Assembly: GCF_004803815.1 (NCBI RefSeq)
Contig: NZ_CP012544.1
Location: 1,550,001-1,614,000 of the forward strand
Origin: Campylobacter showae
GTDB lineage: Bacteria > Campylobacterota > Campylobacteria > Campylobacterales > Campylobacteraceae
DNA: 64,000 nt
Direction: 5' to 3'
Part shown: positions 10,398 to 18,710 of the stretch, piece after piece
Numbering within the stretch: the stretch's first letter is position 1
Layout: each line of letters opens with the position of its first letter
Program-made: the position numbers and the translations under genes
Notes under the pieces: model-generated
What the model was told of the DNA's origin: nothing
What the model saw: only the letters and a program-made list of their open reading frames with translations
Databases searched by the model: none

Positions 10398-11452
10398 ATT
10401 TTAACCCCGTAAAACTCGCAGTACCACTCGATAAACCTAGCCACCCCGTCATTTACGCTAGTGTTTGGCTTGTAGTCAAAGTCCGCTACCAGATCGCCCA
10501 CGTCCGCATAGGTCGCAGGTACGTCGCCGGCTTGAAGCGGGAGGAAGTTTTTCTCTATCTCGCGGCCGATTTTTAGCTCGACGGCCTTGATGTAGTCCAT
10601 AAGTTCTACGGGACTGTTGTTGCCGATATTATAGACCTTAAACGGCGCGCTTGACGTGGCAGGATCCGGGCGCTTCGCGTCCCACGCCGGATTTGGCTTG
10701 GCGGGGTTATCGATGCATTTGATTACGCCCTTTACGATGTCGTCCACGTAGGTAAAGTCGCGCTTCATCTTGCCGTAGTTAAAGACGTCGATTTTCTTGC
10801 CTTTTAGCGCGGCGTCGACAAATAAAAACAGCGCCATATCAGGGCGTCCCCATGGTCCGTAAACTGTAAAAAAGCGAAGTCCAGTCGTTGGCACGTTAAA
10901 TAGATGCGAGTACGTGTGCGCCATCATCTCGTTACTCTTTTTAGTCGCTGCGTAGAGACTTATTGGGTGATTGACCGCTTCGTGCGTAGAAAATGGCATG
11001 TTTTCATTTAGGCCGTAAACCGAGCTAGAGCTTGCATAGACTAGGTTTTTTATCTCATTGTGACGGCAGCACTCTAGGATATTCATAAAACCTGTGATGT
11101 TGCTATCGATGTAGGCTTTTGGGTTTATAAGCGAGTAGCGAACGCCAGCTTGTGCGGCTAAATTTACCACTACGTCAAATTTCTCTTTAGCAAAAAGCTC
11201 TTTCATCGTCTTTTCATCAGCAAGGTCTGCTTTTATAAATTTTAAATTTGGATGCGTTTTTGATGTGATAAGCTTGCCGTAGTCTATCTCGCTCACGTCA
11301 AAACCAGCCGTTTTTAGGCGAGCAAGCTTTAAATTTACGTCGTAATAGTCATTTATAACATCATATCCAACGACCTCATCTCCACGTGCTACAAGAGCAT
11401 TTGCAAGGTGAAATCCTATAAATCCAGCTGTTCCAGTTACTAAAATCTTCAT
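10394..11452 (-). CDS. UDP-glucuronate 4-epimerase
   Basis: 352-residue extended SDR epimerase: NAD loop GTAGFIGFH (7-15), SSSSVYG, and YxxxK as Y167/K171. The long [16 protein letters not shown] segment after the first strand and the length are typical of UDP-glucuronate 4-epimerases (LspL, Cap1J group), which make UDP-galacturonate. Together with Ugd in the adjacent operon it would complete UDP-Glc to UDP-GlcA to UDP-GalA. AAAGGAAAAAT precedes the ATG. The gene is co-transcribed with the exported ligase downstream. A dTDP-glucose dehydratase is unlikely because the glucuronate-epimerase N-terminal segment is present. Confidence 0.88.
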   Translation of the reverse strand: MKILVTGTAGFIGFHLANALVARGDEVVGYDVINDYYDVNLKLARLKTAGFDVSEIDYGKLITSKTHPNLKFIKADLADEKTMKELFAKEKFDVVVNLAAQAGVRYSLINPKAYIDSNITGFMNILECCRHNEIKNLVYASSSSVYGLNENMPFSTHEAVNHPISLYAATKKSNEMMAHTYSHLFNVPTTGLRFFTVYGPWGRPDMALFLFVDAALKGKKIDVFNYGKMKRDFTYVDDIVKGVIKCIDNPAKPNPAWDAKRPDPATSSAPFKVYNIGNNSPVELMDYIKAVELKIGREIEKNFLPLQAGDVPATYADVGDLVADFDYKPNTSVNDGVARFIEWYCEFYGVKI

Positions 11453-11476
11453 ATTTTTCCTTTGTGATTTGACGTT

Positions 11477-11482
11477 ATTTTA
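11477..11482 (-). promoter_or_regulatory. Probable -10 box of the epimerase-ligase operon
   Basis: On the reverse strand TAAAAT sits in GTGCTAAAATAACG, about 25 bases before the epimerase ATG. The match is weaker than the TATAAT boxes elsewhere in the window. Confidence 0.35.
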
Positions 11483-11634
11483 GCACAATCTCATTTATTT
11501 CGCCGTTAGCCTGCGCGCCTCGAGGTAAAATTTGAGCAAATTTGCGCGGCTCTGGGGTCAAATTTGACGTTTAAATTTGCAAATTTAAGCAGTGATTCTT
11601 AAACGAACTTTTAAAAATTTTACTATTTTACTGC

Positions 11635-11640
11635 TATAAT
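11635..11640 (+). promoter_or_regulatory. -10 box before the secreted beta-helix gene
   Basis: A perfect TATAAT in ACTGCTATAATCAAC, preceded by T-rich sequence, 32 bases before the ATG at 11672. A GAGGAG ribosome site follows it. Confidence 0.6.
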
Positions 11641-11671
11641 CAACTAGCCAAATTTACACGAGGAGACGACG

Positions 11672-12994
11672 ATGCCTAGTTTCAAAAAAGCCGCTCTGCC
11701 TTGCCTGTTTAGCGCATTTGCCCTGCTCGGACACGCAGCCGAGCTCTACGTCTCAAAAGATCTGGGCGACAACGCAAACGCGGGTACCAAAGAAGCGCCG
11801 TTAAAAAATATAGAAAAAGCCGCCCAGATAGCCCAAGACGGAGATAAAATTTACGTCGCCGAGGGCAGCTACTACGGGCTAAGAGACAAAGGCTTTATCA
11901 TCGTCAAAAAGTCCGTCGAGATCTACGGCGGATACTCTAAGGACTTCGCCGAGCGCGATGTTTTAAAGCACCAAACCCGCATCATGCCGCCCGCGTCCGT
12001 TAACGGCACGGGCTCGTCAAATCCGCTAGTCGAGCTAGACGTCGTCGCAGCGCCCGGAGAGAGGCTCATTTTTGACGGCATTATATTTGACAAAGGCGAC
12101 TCAAACGCCTATGACGCAAGCAGAGGCAAGCCAAGAGGCGTTGAAACAGGCATGCTAGTTCTGCCGCCAGGAGTCGGTCAAAACGGCAAGAACGCAAACG
12201 TCATCACTGCGGCAAAACCGCTTTTGGGCGGTAAATTTTTGGGCGGCGGCGAGCTTACGATACGAAACAGCGTCTTTGGCAACGGCAACAACTCGGCGAT
12301 TAGACTAGGCGCTCACGGCGAGGTAAATATCACAAACAACGTCTTTGTCGCAAACGCCATCAGCACCTGCGAAATCTGGGGCGCGAAAAATCAAGCTGAC
12401 GCCGTCAAAATCGACTTTAGCTACAACACCATGCTTTTTACCTGGCCGCGAACGGCTAGCTTTGGCGACGGCGGCCAAGGCTTTAAGATCATGACCAAAG
12501 CAGACGTCATCATCCACCGCAACATCATCGGTCTCTCGGCCTTTGCGGCAATAGAACGCGCCCGCATCGATAGTCCCGTAGCCATGGAAAAAGGGCGAAA
12601 AGTACGCGTCAACGACAACCGCTTTTTCCTCAACAAAAAAGCCGACGTCATCCTGCCGGGGCTCGGACTTTTCGAGACCATATTTGCAAAGGATTTTGCA
12701 GATGTGGATCTCTTTGACGAGGCGGTCGGTAACGAGGAGCTAAAGGACGACAGATCGCTAAGAAAAGCCATAAACAAGGCGTATCTAGAGGGATTTTTGG
12801 ACGCCTCCTACAAAGAGAGCGTGGATTACGATCCAAACTCGTTTACAAACGAGCTAAGAAGGGTGCTCGGGATAAATCAAATCGCGACCGGACAAAGCGA
12901 AGTATCGATGTTTGCCAACAAATATCCGCTAAAAGACGCGGTTAGGCTCTTTGGCGCGGTAGAGGGCTACGGCGCGCAGGAGATAAAGTACTGA
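11672..12994 (+). CDS. Secreted right-handed beta-helix (DUF1565-type) protein
   Basis: 440 residues with a signal peptide (hydrophobic stretch 8-22, cleavage near HAA). The mature start, with the DNANAGTKEAPLKNI-like segment and GDKIYVAEG, is the entry of DUF1565/pectate-lyase-like parallel beta-helices, where regular coils follow. A repetitive pattern of short strands with Asn steps (SVFGNGNNSAIRLG, NITNNVFVANAIS, DVIIHRNIIG) continues to about residue 290; the last 130 residues are mixed alpha/beta and unassigned. Catalytic residues of a known lyase cannot be placed. Export is likely. It stands alone with its own promoter beside uronic-acid genes, so a polysaccharide-binding or -cleaving role is possible but unproven. 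Confidence 0.75.
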   Translation: MPSFKKAALPCLFSAFALLGHAAELYVSKDLGDNANAGTKEAPLKNIEKAAQIAQDGDKIYVAEGSYYGLRDKGFIIVKKSVEIYGGYSKDFAERDVLKHQTRIMPPASVNGTGSSNPLVELDVVAAPGERLIFDGIIFDKGDSNAYDASRGKPRGVETGMLVLPPGVGQNGKNANVITAAKPLLGGKFLGGGELTIRNSVFGNGNNSAIRLGAHGEVNITNNVFVANAISTCEIWGAKNQADAVKIDFSYNTMLFTWPRTASFGDGGQGFKIMTKADVIIHRNIIGLSAFAAIERARIDSPVAMEKGRKVRVNDNRFFLNKKADVILPGLGLFETIFAKDFADVDLFDEAVGNEELKDDRSLRKAINKAYLEGFLDASYKESVDYDPNSFTNELRRVLGINQIATGQSEVSMFANKYPLKDAVRLFGAVEGYGAQEIKY

Positions 12995-13330
12995 TTTACT
13001 AGGCGTTTTGTCTAGAAATTTGACGTTTGTGAGATCGGTTTTAGCTATTTTGGCGGTTTGTTTTCGTGCCGTCTTTCGTCAAATTTGATTTAGTCGCGGT
13101 CAAATTTGCAAATTTGCAGCTATTTTTTGCGGCGTTAGGTTGCGTGTCTTTTTCGTCAAATTTTATACCGTAGCCGCTAAAGCGAAATAAAATTTGCCCA
13201 GTAAAAGCCAAATTTACTAATCGCTCGCCAAACCGAGTCAAATTTGACCGCACCCTAAAAACATACGCGTCAAATTTACCAAGCCCGTGCCGTTTCGAGC
13301 CGTTTTGGCCTGCCAAATTTCGCTAACCTC
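12995..13330. repeat. Gene-free gap packed with AAATTT words
   Basis: 336 bases between convergent genes. From 13010 to 13320 AAATTT occurs ten times, one of them as the 12-base palindrome GTCAAATTTGAC at 13237-13248. A 91-codon reverse frame runs through it, but its residues are largely what the repeated words encode, and it has no ribosome site. No terminator hairpin with a T-run is evident. Confidence 0.6.
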
Positions 13331-14248
13331 TCACTGCTCATCCAAATTTATCTCGGGCATATTTTCTTCGGTGTAGTACTCCTCTACCCCTGCCTGCTCG
13401 TCGTCATCTCCGAGTTCGGGCTCATCCTCGTAGTTTTGCGTCTCAAGGCGCACCAGTTCGCGATCGACCGCCTCGCAAAAAACCGGCGTATAGCCCATCT
13501 GGGCGCAGTTTGCTCCGAGCCACTCGCTCATCACCGAGATATCGTCCGCGTAATCATCAAGCGTCAAATTTCCGCGCAAAAGCTCGTATTTTAGGAAAAG
13601 CCAGTAGGTGTTTAGCACGTCGCTTTCGCAGTATTCGTTGATCTTGTCGATCTTGCCGTCAAAAAACAGCTCCATCACCTGATCGCCGTGCACGTCGTAT
13701 TTGCCTGGTAAATTTAAGCTAGCGCAGAGCGTATCGAGCTTTAGCCCGCGCACGGAGCCAAACTCGCTCACGTGATCGAGCAGATCAAAGTGAAATTTGC
13801 CGCTGTACCTGTCGCGGTAGTTGCCATCCCATTTGCCTTTACCGAGCTCCTTGTTTTCGACCTCGTAAAAACTCGGAAACGAGACGTTGTACCTCATCGC
13901 GCGAGTTAAAATCATCGGCAGGTCAAAGCCCCGTCCGTTAAAGCTCACGAGGCGCGGATTGTGCGAATTTACGAAACCGATAAATTTATTTAGAATTTCG
14001 CGCTCGTTTGCGCCTTTCATCGTGCTTACGCGCAAAAATTTACCGTACTCGTCCGCCATCACAGCTGAAATCGCCACGACGCGGTGAAACATCACGGGTA
14101 AAAACTCGCTTCCGCTTGCTGCCTTTTGCGCGGCAAACGCCTGCCTCGCTACCTCCGCGTCGCTTCCCTCAAAGCCATAAATTTTACGCAAAAGCGCGGT
14201 GTCGGGCACCGTTTCGCAGTCAAAAACGCAGATATAATTTTTAGCCAT
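13331..14248 (-). CDS. Predicted 3'-5' exonuclease, PolB-like (PF10108 type)
   Basis: 305 residues with a DEDD-type exonuclease core: Exo I as FDCETVPD (D10, E12), Exo II in LVSFNGRGFDLP, and Exo III in YCESDVLNTYWLF. This is the family described as predicted 3'-5' exonuclease related to the PolB proofreading domain. The last 40 residues are very acidic (EDEPELGDDDEQ and following) and look disordered. C. jejuni has an uncharacterised gene in the same place between gne and waaC. AAAAAAGG precedes the ATG. Substrate and pathway are unknown; repair or RNA processing are both possible. Confidence 0.82.
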   Translation of the reverse strand: MAKNYICVFDCETVPDTALLRKIYGFEGSDAEVARQAFAAQKAASGSEFLPVMFHRVVAISAVMADEYGKFLRVSTMKGANEREILNKFIGFVNSHNPRLVSFNGRGFDLPMILTRAMRYNVSFPSFYEVENKELGKGKWDGNYRDRYSGKFHFDLLDHVSEFGSVRGLKLDTLCASLNLPGKYDVHGDQVMELFFDGKIDKINEYCESDVLNTYWLFLKYELLRGNLTLDDYADDISVMSEWLGANCAQMGYTPVFCEAVDRELVRLETQNYEDEPELGDDDEQAGVEEYYTEENMPEINLDEQ

Positions 14249-14257
14249 TTCAAACCT

Positions 14258-14293
14258 TTTTTAGCTATTTTTGCCTAAAATGATAGCTAAAAA
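14258..14293. promoter_or_regulatory. Perfect 11-base inverted repeat between divergent exonuclease and waaC
   Basis: TTTTTAGCTAT at 14258-14268 is matched by ATAGCTAAAAA at 14283-14293, separated by 14 bases, within the 63 bases between the two start codons. It contains possible -10 boxes for both directions (TAAAAT forward at 14276). It could be a shared operator or simply overlapping promoter elements. Confidence 0.45.
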
Positions 14294-14311
14294 TCTTTAT
14301 AAAAGCGGTAA

Positions 14312-15298
14312 ATGAGTAAAAATTTAAGCCCAAACATCGCCGTTATCAAGCTCTCCGCCCTGGGCGACATCGTCCACGCGGTAGTTATCTTGCAGTTTAT
14401 CAAAAAGCACTTGCCGCAAGCCAAAATAACGTGGTTTGCCGACGCCAAATTTAGCGAGATTTTGTTTCTTTGCCCGCAAATTTCGCGCGTCGTATCGCTA
14501 CCGTTAAAAAACGGCGAATACAAAAAAAGCTTGGAGCTGATCGCGTCTGCCAAGCAAGAGGGCAAATTTGACTACGTCATCGACCTGCAAGGACTTCTCA
14601 AATCCGCCGCAGTTGCAAAGCTTCTTGGAAAAAATAGCTACGGATTTGATAAATTTAGCGTGAAAGAGCCACTCGCGGCGCTGTTTTACGGGCATAAATT
14701 TAGCTGCGACTACGCCCAAAACATCATCTTGCGAAATTTGAGCCTTACGGCTTTTGCTTTGGGATTTAACTTTAGCGAGGATGAGATTTTAGCCAAGCAG
14801 CCTTGCTTTAGTGCTTCTCAAAGTAAATTTGAAAGCCAAAAAAAGAAAATTTTGATCGCACCCTTTGCTAGCGAGCCCAGTAAAATTTACGATAAATTTA
14901 GCGACGTTATCGCGCTGCTAGACGATCCGAAAAATGAAATTTTCGTCTGCTTTAACGGCGAAAAAGAGGAAAAAGAGGCTCTAAATTTGATAAAAAACTC
15001 AAACGCGAAAACTCTAAATTTGAGCCTAAAAGAGCTTGCAAGCTTCATCTCAAGCTGTGATCTTGTTATCGGCAACGATAGCGGCGTGACACATATCGCC
15101 TGGGCGCAAAATCGCCCCTCTATCACGCTTTTTGGCAACCGGCCGGCCGAGCGAAACGCCTTTGCTAGCCCCGTAAATTTAACGCTAGATGCGGGCAAAA
15201 AAATAGACGCAAAAAAGATAGACAAAAGCGACTTTTGCGTGCGAGATATCACGCCGCAAGCTATCGCAAACGCGGCAAAAAGGCTACTTGATGCGTGA
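14312..15298 (+). CDS. waaC: Lipopolysaccharide heptosyltransferase I
   Basis: 328-residue GT9 enzyme. The N-terminus IAVIKLSALGDIVHAVV is the WaaC signature, and the C-terminal half carries GNDSGVTHIAWA and ITLFGNRPAERN that bind ADP-heptose. It transfers the first L-glycero-D-manno-heptose to Kdo on lipid A at the cytoplasmic face. The next gene, a lipid A acyltransferase, overlaps its end by eight bases, the same waaC-waaM pairing as in C. jejuni. It is the first gene of a four-gene forward operon of lipo-oligosaccharide assembly. Confidence 0.92.
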   Translation: MSKNLSPNIAVIKLSALGDIVHAVVILQFIKKHLPQAKITWFADAKFSEILFLCPQISRVVSLPLKNGEYKKSLELIASAKQEGKFDYVIDLQGLLKSAAVAKLLGKNSYGFDKFSVKEPLAALFYGHKFSCDYAQNIILRNLSLTAFALGFNFSEDEILAKQPCFSASQSKFESQKKKILIAPFASEPSKIYDKFSDVIALLDDPKNEIFVCFNGEKEEKEALNLIKNSNAKTLNLSLKELASFISSCDLVIGNDSGVTHIAWAQNRPSITLFGNRPAERNAFASPVNLTLDAGKKIDAKKIDKSDFCVRDITPQAIANAAKRLLDA

Positions 15299-16184
15299 TT
15301 TATTTTACCTTTGGCTTTATAGATTTTTTAAATTTATCTTTACGGTTACGCCCGCGTTTTTGCTTGATCCATTTTTAAATTTCATCGCGTTTTTGTTTTA
15401 TAAATTTGATGCCAAGCACACAAAAATCATCAGAGCAAATCTAAATTTCGCTTATGCCGGCGAGCTAACGGCCGCGCAAAAAGAGCAGATCATAAAAGAC
15501 ACCTACCGCAACTACGCCAAATTTGCGGTAAATTTTATAAAAAATCAAAACGCGAGCAAGGAAAAAATCTTAGAAAAAGTCGAATTTAAAAACGAGCAAA
15601 TCCTGAAAAACGCGCTTGCCTCGGGTCGCCCGATCATCGTGCAAACGGCGCACTACGGGCAGTGGGAGCTGTTTTCGCTGGCGATGGCGGCGAAATTCGG
15701 CGGCGTTAGCATCGTCGGACGCGCGCTTGATAGCGCGGTCATGCAGCGCATTTTGGCGGCAAATCGCACCCGCTTTGATATCGAGCTCATCGACAAAATG
15801 GGCGGCGCCAAGCAAATCCTAAAAGCGGTCAAGGCGCGCCGATTAGTGGGCATCCTAGTCGATCAAAACACCGCCAAAGACGAGGGCGTAGAGGTTAAGT
15901 TTTTCGGGCGAAAAGTCCTGCATACGCCTGCGGTTAGCATTTTTGCGCAAAAAACGGACGCGCTCATCGTGCCGGCATTTATCCGCGAAAAAGGGCGCAA
16001 CCTCAGCGAAATTTGCTTTTTTACGCCGATTGACGTTAGGGATTTTGATAAAGAAGACGCTGTACTAAAGGCCACGCAAGCGCAATCAGACGCCACCGAG
16101 GCCGCCGTACGCGAGAAACCGGGCGAGTATTTTTGGTTTCATAAACGCTTTAAGCATTTTAACGAGGAAATTTATAAATGCTAA
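15291..16184 (+). CDS. waaM: Lipid A biosynthesis acyltransferase (LpxL/HtrB family)
   Basis: 297 residues from the ATG at 15291 (a TTG three bases earlier is possible). One N-terminal membrane anchor, then the HxxxxE acyltransferase box as HYGQWE (H121, E126) and the later VDQNTAKDEGVEVKFFG region typical of LpxL. It transfers a secondary acyl chain to Kdo-lipid A at the inner membrane. It overlaps waaC upstream and the GT2 gene downstream by seven bases, so the inner core and lipid A acylation genes are co-translated. Confidence 0.9.
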   Translation: MRDLFYLWLYRFFKFIFTVTPAFLLDPFLNFIAFLFYKFDAKHTKIIRANLNFAYAGELTAAQKEQIIKDTYRNYAKFAVNFIKNQNASKEKILEKVEFKNEQILKNALASGRPIIVQTAHYGQWELFSLAMAAKFGGVSIVGRALDSAVMQRILAANRTRFDIELIDKMGGAKQILKAVKARRLVGILVDQNTAKDEGVEVKFFGRKVLHTPAVSIFAQKTDALIVPAFIREKGRNLSEICFFTPIDVRDFDKEDAVLKATQAQSDATEAAVREKPGEYFWFHKRFKHFNEEIYKC

Positions 16185-16951
16185 GCGTCGTGATCCTCAC
16201 GCTTAACAGCGAAAAATACCTCGACGAGGTGCTAAAAAGCTGCGAATTTGCAGATGAAGTTGTCGTGGTCGATAGCGGCTCTAGCGACGCGACGGAGCAA
16301 ATTTGCTCTGGGTTTAAAAACGTCAAATTTCACAAAGAAAAATGGCGAGGATTTAGCGCGCAAAAGCAGCTGGGCGTGGATCTAGCGCGTAATCGCTGGG
16401 TTTTCGTACTAGATAGCGACGAGGTGATTTTAGAGCCGCTGAGGGAGGAAATTTTGCAGGTTTTGCAGCGTCCCGAGTTTTACGCATACGAGGTGGCGCG
16501 CGCAAATATATTTTTCGGCAAAGAAGTGCGTAATATGGGGCTTTATCCAGACTACACAGTCAGGCTTTTTGACAAGACGCGGGCGGAATTTGACGGGCGC
16601 GAGATACATGAAAAGGTCGTTTTAAAAAGCGCGGCGAAAATGAGCGATCAAATCCGTGCAGACACCGCAAAAGACGCAAATTTAACCGCCGCCAAAAATG
16701 AAATCGGCAGACTAAAAAACCACTTCAAACACTACGCATATGATAGCATCGAGCAGTTTATCGCTAAGCAAAATCGCTATTCGAGCCTTGGCGCAAAGGG
16801 CGCAAAATCAAGTAAATTTAAGGCCGTTTTAAATCCCGCATGGACGTTTTTTAAGCTATTTTTCCTAAAAGGCGGCTGGCGCGAGGGCTGGCGCGGCTAC
16901 GTGATAGCAAGGCTTTACGCGCAATATACATTTTGGAAGTACGTAAAATGA
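16178..16951 (+). CDS. GT2 glycosyltransferase, WaaE/KdtX type (LOS core)
   Basis: 257 residues. SVVILTLNSEKYL and EVVVVDSGSSDAT (about 27-38) form the nucleotide site, DSDE (79-82) is the metal motif, and RGFSAQKQ, MGLYPDYTVRLF and HEKV are hallmarks of the WaaE family, which adds beta-1,4-glucose to heptose I. The C-terminal KGGWREGWRGY motif is also characteristic. A GAGGAA ribosome site precedes the ATG. It ends in an ATGA overlap with the next gene. A two-domain transferase occupies this position in C. jejuni, so this is the functional counterpart, not the same protein. Confidence 0.85.
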   Translation: MLSVVILTLNSEKYLDEVLKSCEFADEVVVVDSGSSDATEQICSGFKNVKFHKEKWRGFSAQKQLGVDLARNRWVFVLDSDEVILEPLREEILQVLQRPEFYAYEVARANIFFGKEVRNMGLYPDYTVRLFDKTRAEFDGREIHEKVVLKSAAKMSDQIRADTAKDANLTAAKNEIGRLKNHFKHYAYDSIEQFIAKQNRYSSLGAKGAKSSKFKAVLNPAWTFFKLFFLKGGWREGWRGYVIARLYAQYTFWKYVK

Positions 16952-18036
16952 AAGATAAAAAAATCAAAATCCTAGTTATGAAATTTAGAAACATCGGCGA
17001 CGTGCTGCTCACGACTCCGCTCATCGAAAACCTGCGCCGCATCTACCCTGACGCGCAGATAGATTTCGCGCTAAACAAGGGCACCGAGGCGATGATCGAG
17101 GGCAACCCGAACATCCAAAACATCCACATCTACGACCGCGCAAATATAAAAGAGGTCGGCTTTTTCAAGCGACTTTGGCGCGAGCTAAAGTTTATCCGCG
17201 CTATCAAAAAGCAAAAATACGACATCGCGGTGCAGACCACGACTGGCGACCGCGGCATCATCGTCGCCAAATACGCCAAGATAAAAACCATCGTGGGCTT
17301 TGAGGGCAAAAATAAAGCCGTAAATAAAATTATAACGCACAAAGCCCCTAAAATAGGCGGCCTGCGCCACACAGTGGATCGTAATCTAGACGCCCTGGCC
17401 GCGCTAGGATTTGAGCCTAACGGCAAACGAGTTAGCGTGTATTTTGATCCAGAGTGCATCAACCATCTAAATTTACCGCCTAAATTTATCCACGTGCACC
17501 TAACTAGCCGCTGGATGTTTAAGTGCGCGGACGACGAAACTATGGCCGCGATAATCGACTTTTGCGAGGGGCTTGGCGTGCGGGTCGTGCTAACGGCCGA
17601 CAACAACGACGCCGAGCTTAAAAAGCTAGACGCCGTGCTGGCGCTATGCTCCTCTAGCCCCGTAAATCTGGGCGGCAAACTCACCCTAAAGCAAACCGCC
17701 GCGCTCTCGAAGCGCTCTGCGATGTTTATCGGCGTAGATACGGCGATCATGCACCTAGCCGCGGCCAACGACGTGCCCGTGATCGCGCTGTTTGGGCCTA
17801 GCGGGGCGTTTGAGTGGGGGCCGTGGGATAATGATCTAAACGAAAACGGCTACACGCAGCGCAACGGCAACCAAACTATGGGCAAGCACGCGGTATTTCA
17901 AAAAGACTGGGACTTCGTACCGTGCGACAAAGAGGGGATGATAAAGCACGGCGTGGAGCGGACGCTGATGAGATTTGAGGGCGAGGAGCTAGAGGCGATA
18001 AAGAGCAAAATCAGGGAAAATTTGAGCCGAAACTAA
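16948..18036 (+). CDS. GT9 heptosyltransferase, WaaQ-like
   Basis: 362 residues from the ATG at 16948, chosen because it overlaps the GT2 stop (ATGA) and follows GGAAG; an in-frame TTG at 16933 is weaker. The start KILVMKFRNIGDVLLTTPL and the length fit putative LPS heptosyltransferase III (WaaQ). The ADP-heptose site is visible in GVDTAIMHLAAANDVPVIALFGPSGAFEWGP-like sequence near residues 265-295. It would add a side-branch heptose to the core. Last gene of the waaC operon; no clear terminator follows, only a 200-base AAATTT-rich gap. Confidence 0.85.
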   Translation: MKDKKIKILVMKFRNIGDVLLTTPLIENLRRIYPDAQIDFALNKGTEAMIEGNPNIQNIHIYDRANIKEVGFFKRLWRELKFIRAIKKQKYDIAVQTTTGDRGIIVAKYAKIKTIVGFEGKNKAVNKIITHKAPKIGGLRHTVDRNLDALAALGFEPNGKRVSVYFDPECINHLNLPPKFIHVHLTSRWMFKCADDETMAAIIDFCEGLGVRVVLTADNNDAELKKLDAVLALCSSSPVNLGGKLTLKQTAALSKRSAMFIGVDTAIMHLAAANDVPVIALFGPSGAFEWGPWDNDLNENGYTQRNGNQTMGKHAVFQKDWDFVPCDKEGMIKHGVERTLMRFEGEELEAIKSKIRENLSRN

Positions 18037-18234
18037 GCGCGCTTTGTAACATACGGCCGTTTTGGCTAAATTTTACGAGCAAATTTGAGCCGCGAGCGGT
18101 AAATTTGGTATCTTTGGTCAAATTTGGCGATTAAATTTATCGGCTCAAATTTTGTAAAGTCAAATTTGATTTGAACGCTGGCCGTCAAATTTGACCTTCT
18201 TGATTTTATAAATTTGGGCGCTTAAATTTGACGC
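18037..18234. repeat. AAATTT array between convergent genes
   Basis: Ten AAATTT words in about 200 bases, including the palindrome GTCAAATTTGAC at 18184-18195. The region separates two convergent transcription units and holds no open frame of note or classical terminator. Confidence 0.65.
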
Positions 18235-18704
18235 CTAGGCCTTCTTTTTGTTAAACATATAAGAAATCACGAAAACGAGCAAACAAATGGGCGCAACGAT
18301 AACAAACGCTATACTCAAGACTGCCGCACGCTCGCCCAAAAAATACCCCGCCGCGAGGCATACCAAAAACCCGCCGTAAAAAGCACCGAGCGATAAATTT
18401 TTACCGTAAAAAGTAGCAAACTAAGATTTGGATTTTTTATAAACAGCCTGCTTGGCTTAAAATTTTTATACTTTTTGAACAAATACCAAAGCAGCGCGCA
18501 AGCCAAAATCGCAAATATCGCCGCAAAAACGGCAATCCTTAGCGCGCCCTCAAAAGGCAAAACCGCCAAAATCAATGCCGCTGCCCACCAAACAAGCAAG
18601 AAAACTATCGGCAAAGCGAGCAGATATCTCGCTGCCCTGTGAAATTTATACCTTTGTTCTGGTTTTATCCTTTTTCGGCTAATTTCGTTAAGATAAAATT
18701 TCAA
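18235..18704 (-). pseudogene. Small membrane protein of unknown function, apparently frameshifted
   Basis: From a TTG at 18704 the frame runs to a stop at 18315 (129 residues) with two membrane segments, but its last 25 or so residues look random. In the next frame the sequence goes on from about 18400 as a well-formed hydrophobic tail (KNLSLGAFYGGFLV, then two membrane segments and the basic end MFNKKKA) to a TAG at 18235-18237. The switch falls in a short homopolymer stretch (GTAAAAATTTATC on the reverse strand). Restoring one base would give a protein of about 156 residues with four membrane segments. It follows the unknown gene upstream by six bases. The break is either a real mutation, phase-variation-like slippage, or a sequencing error. 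Confidence 0.55.
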
Positions 18705-18710
18705 CCAATC

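Noticed and set aside
13041-13316. 91-codon reverse frame
   Set aside because: No ribosome site; the residues mostly follow from repeated AAATTTG words, and no protein-like pattern appears.
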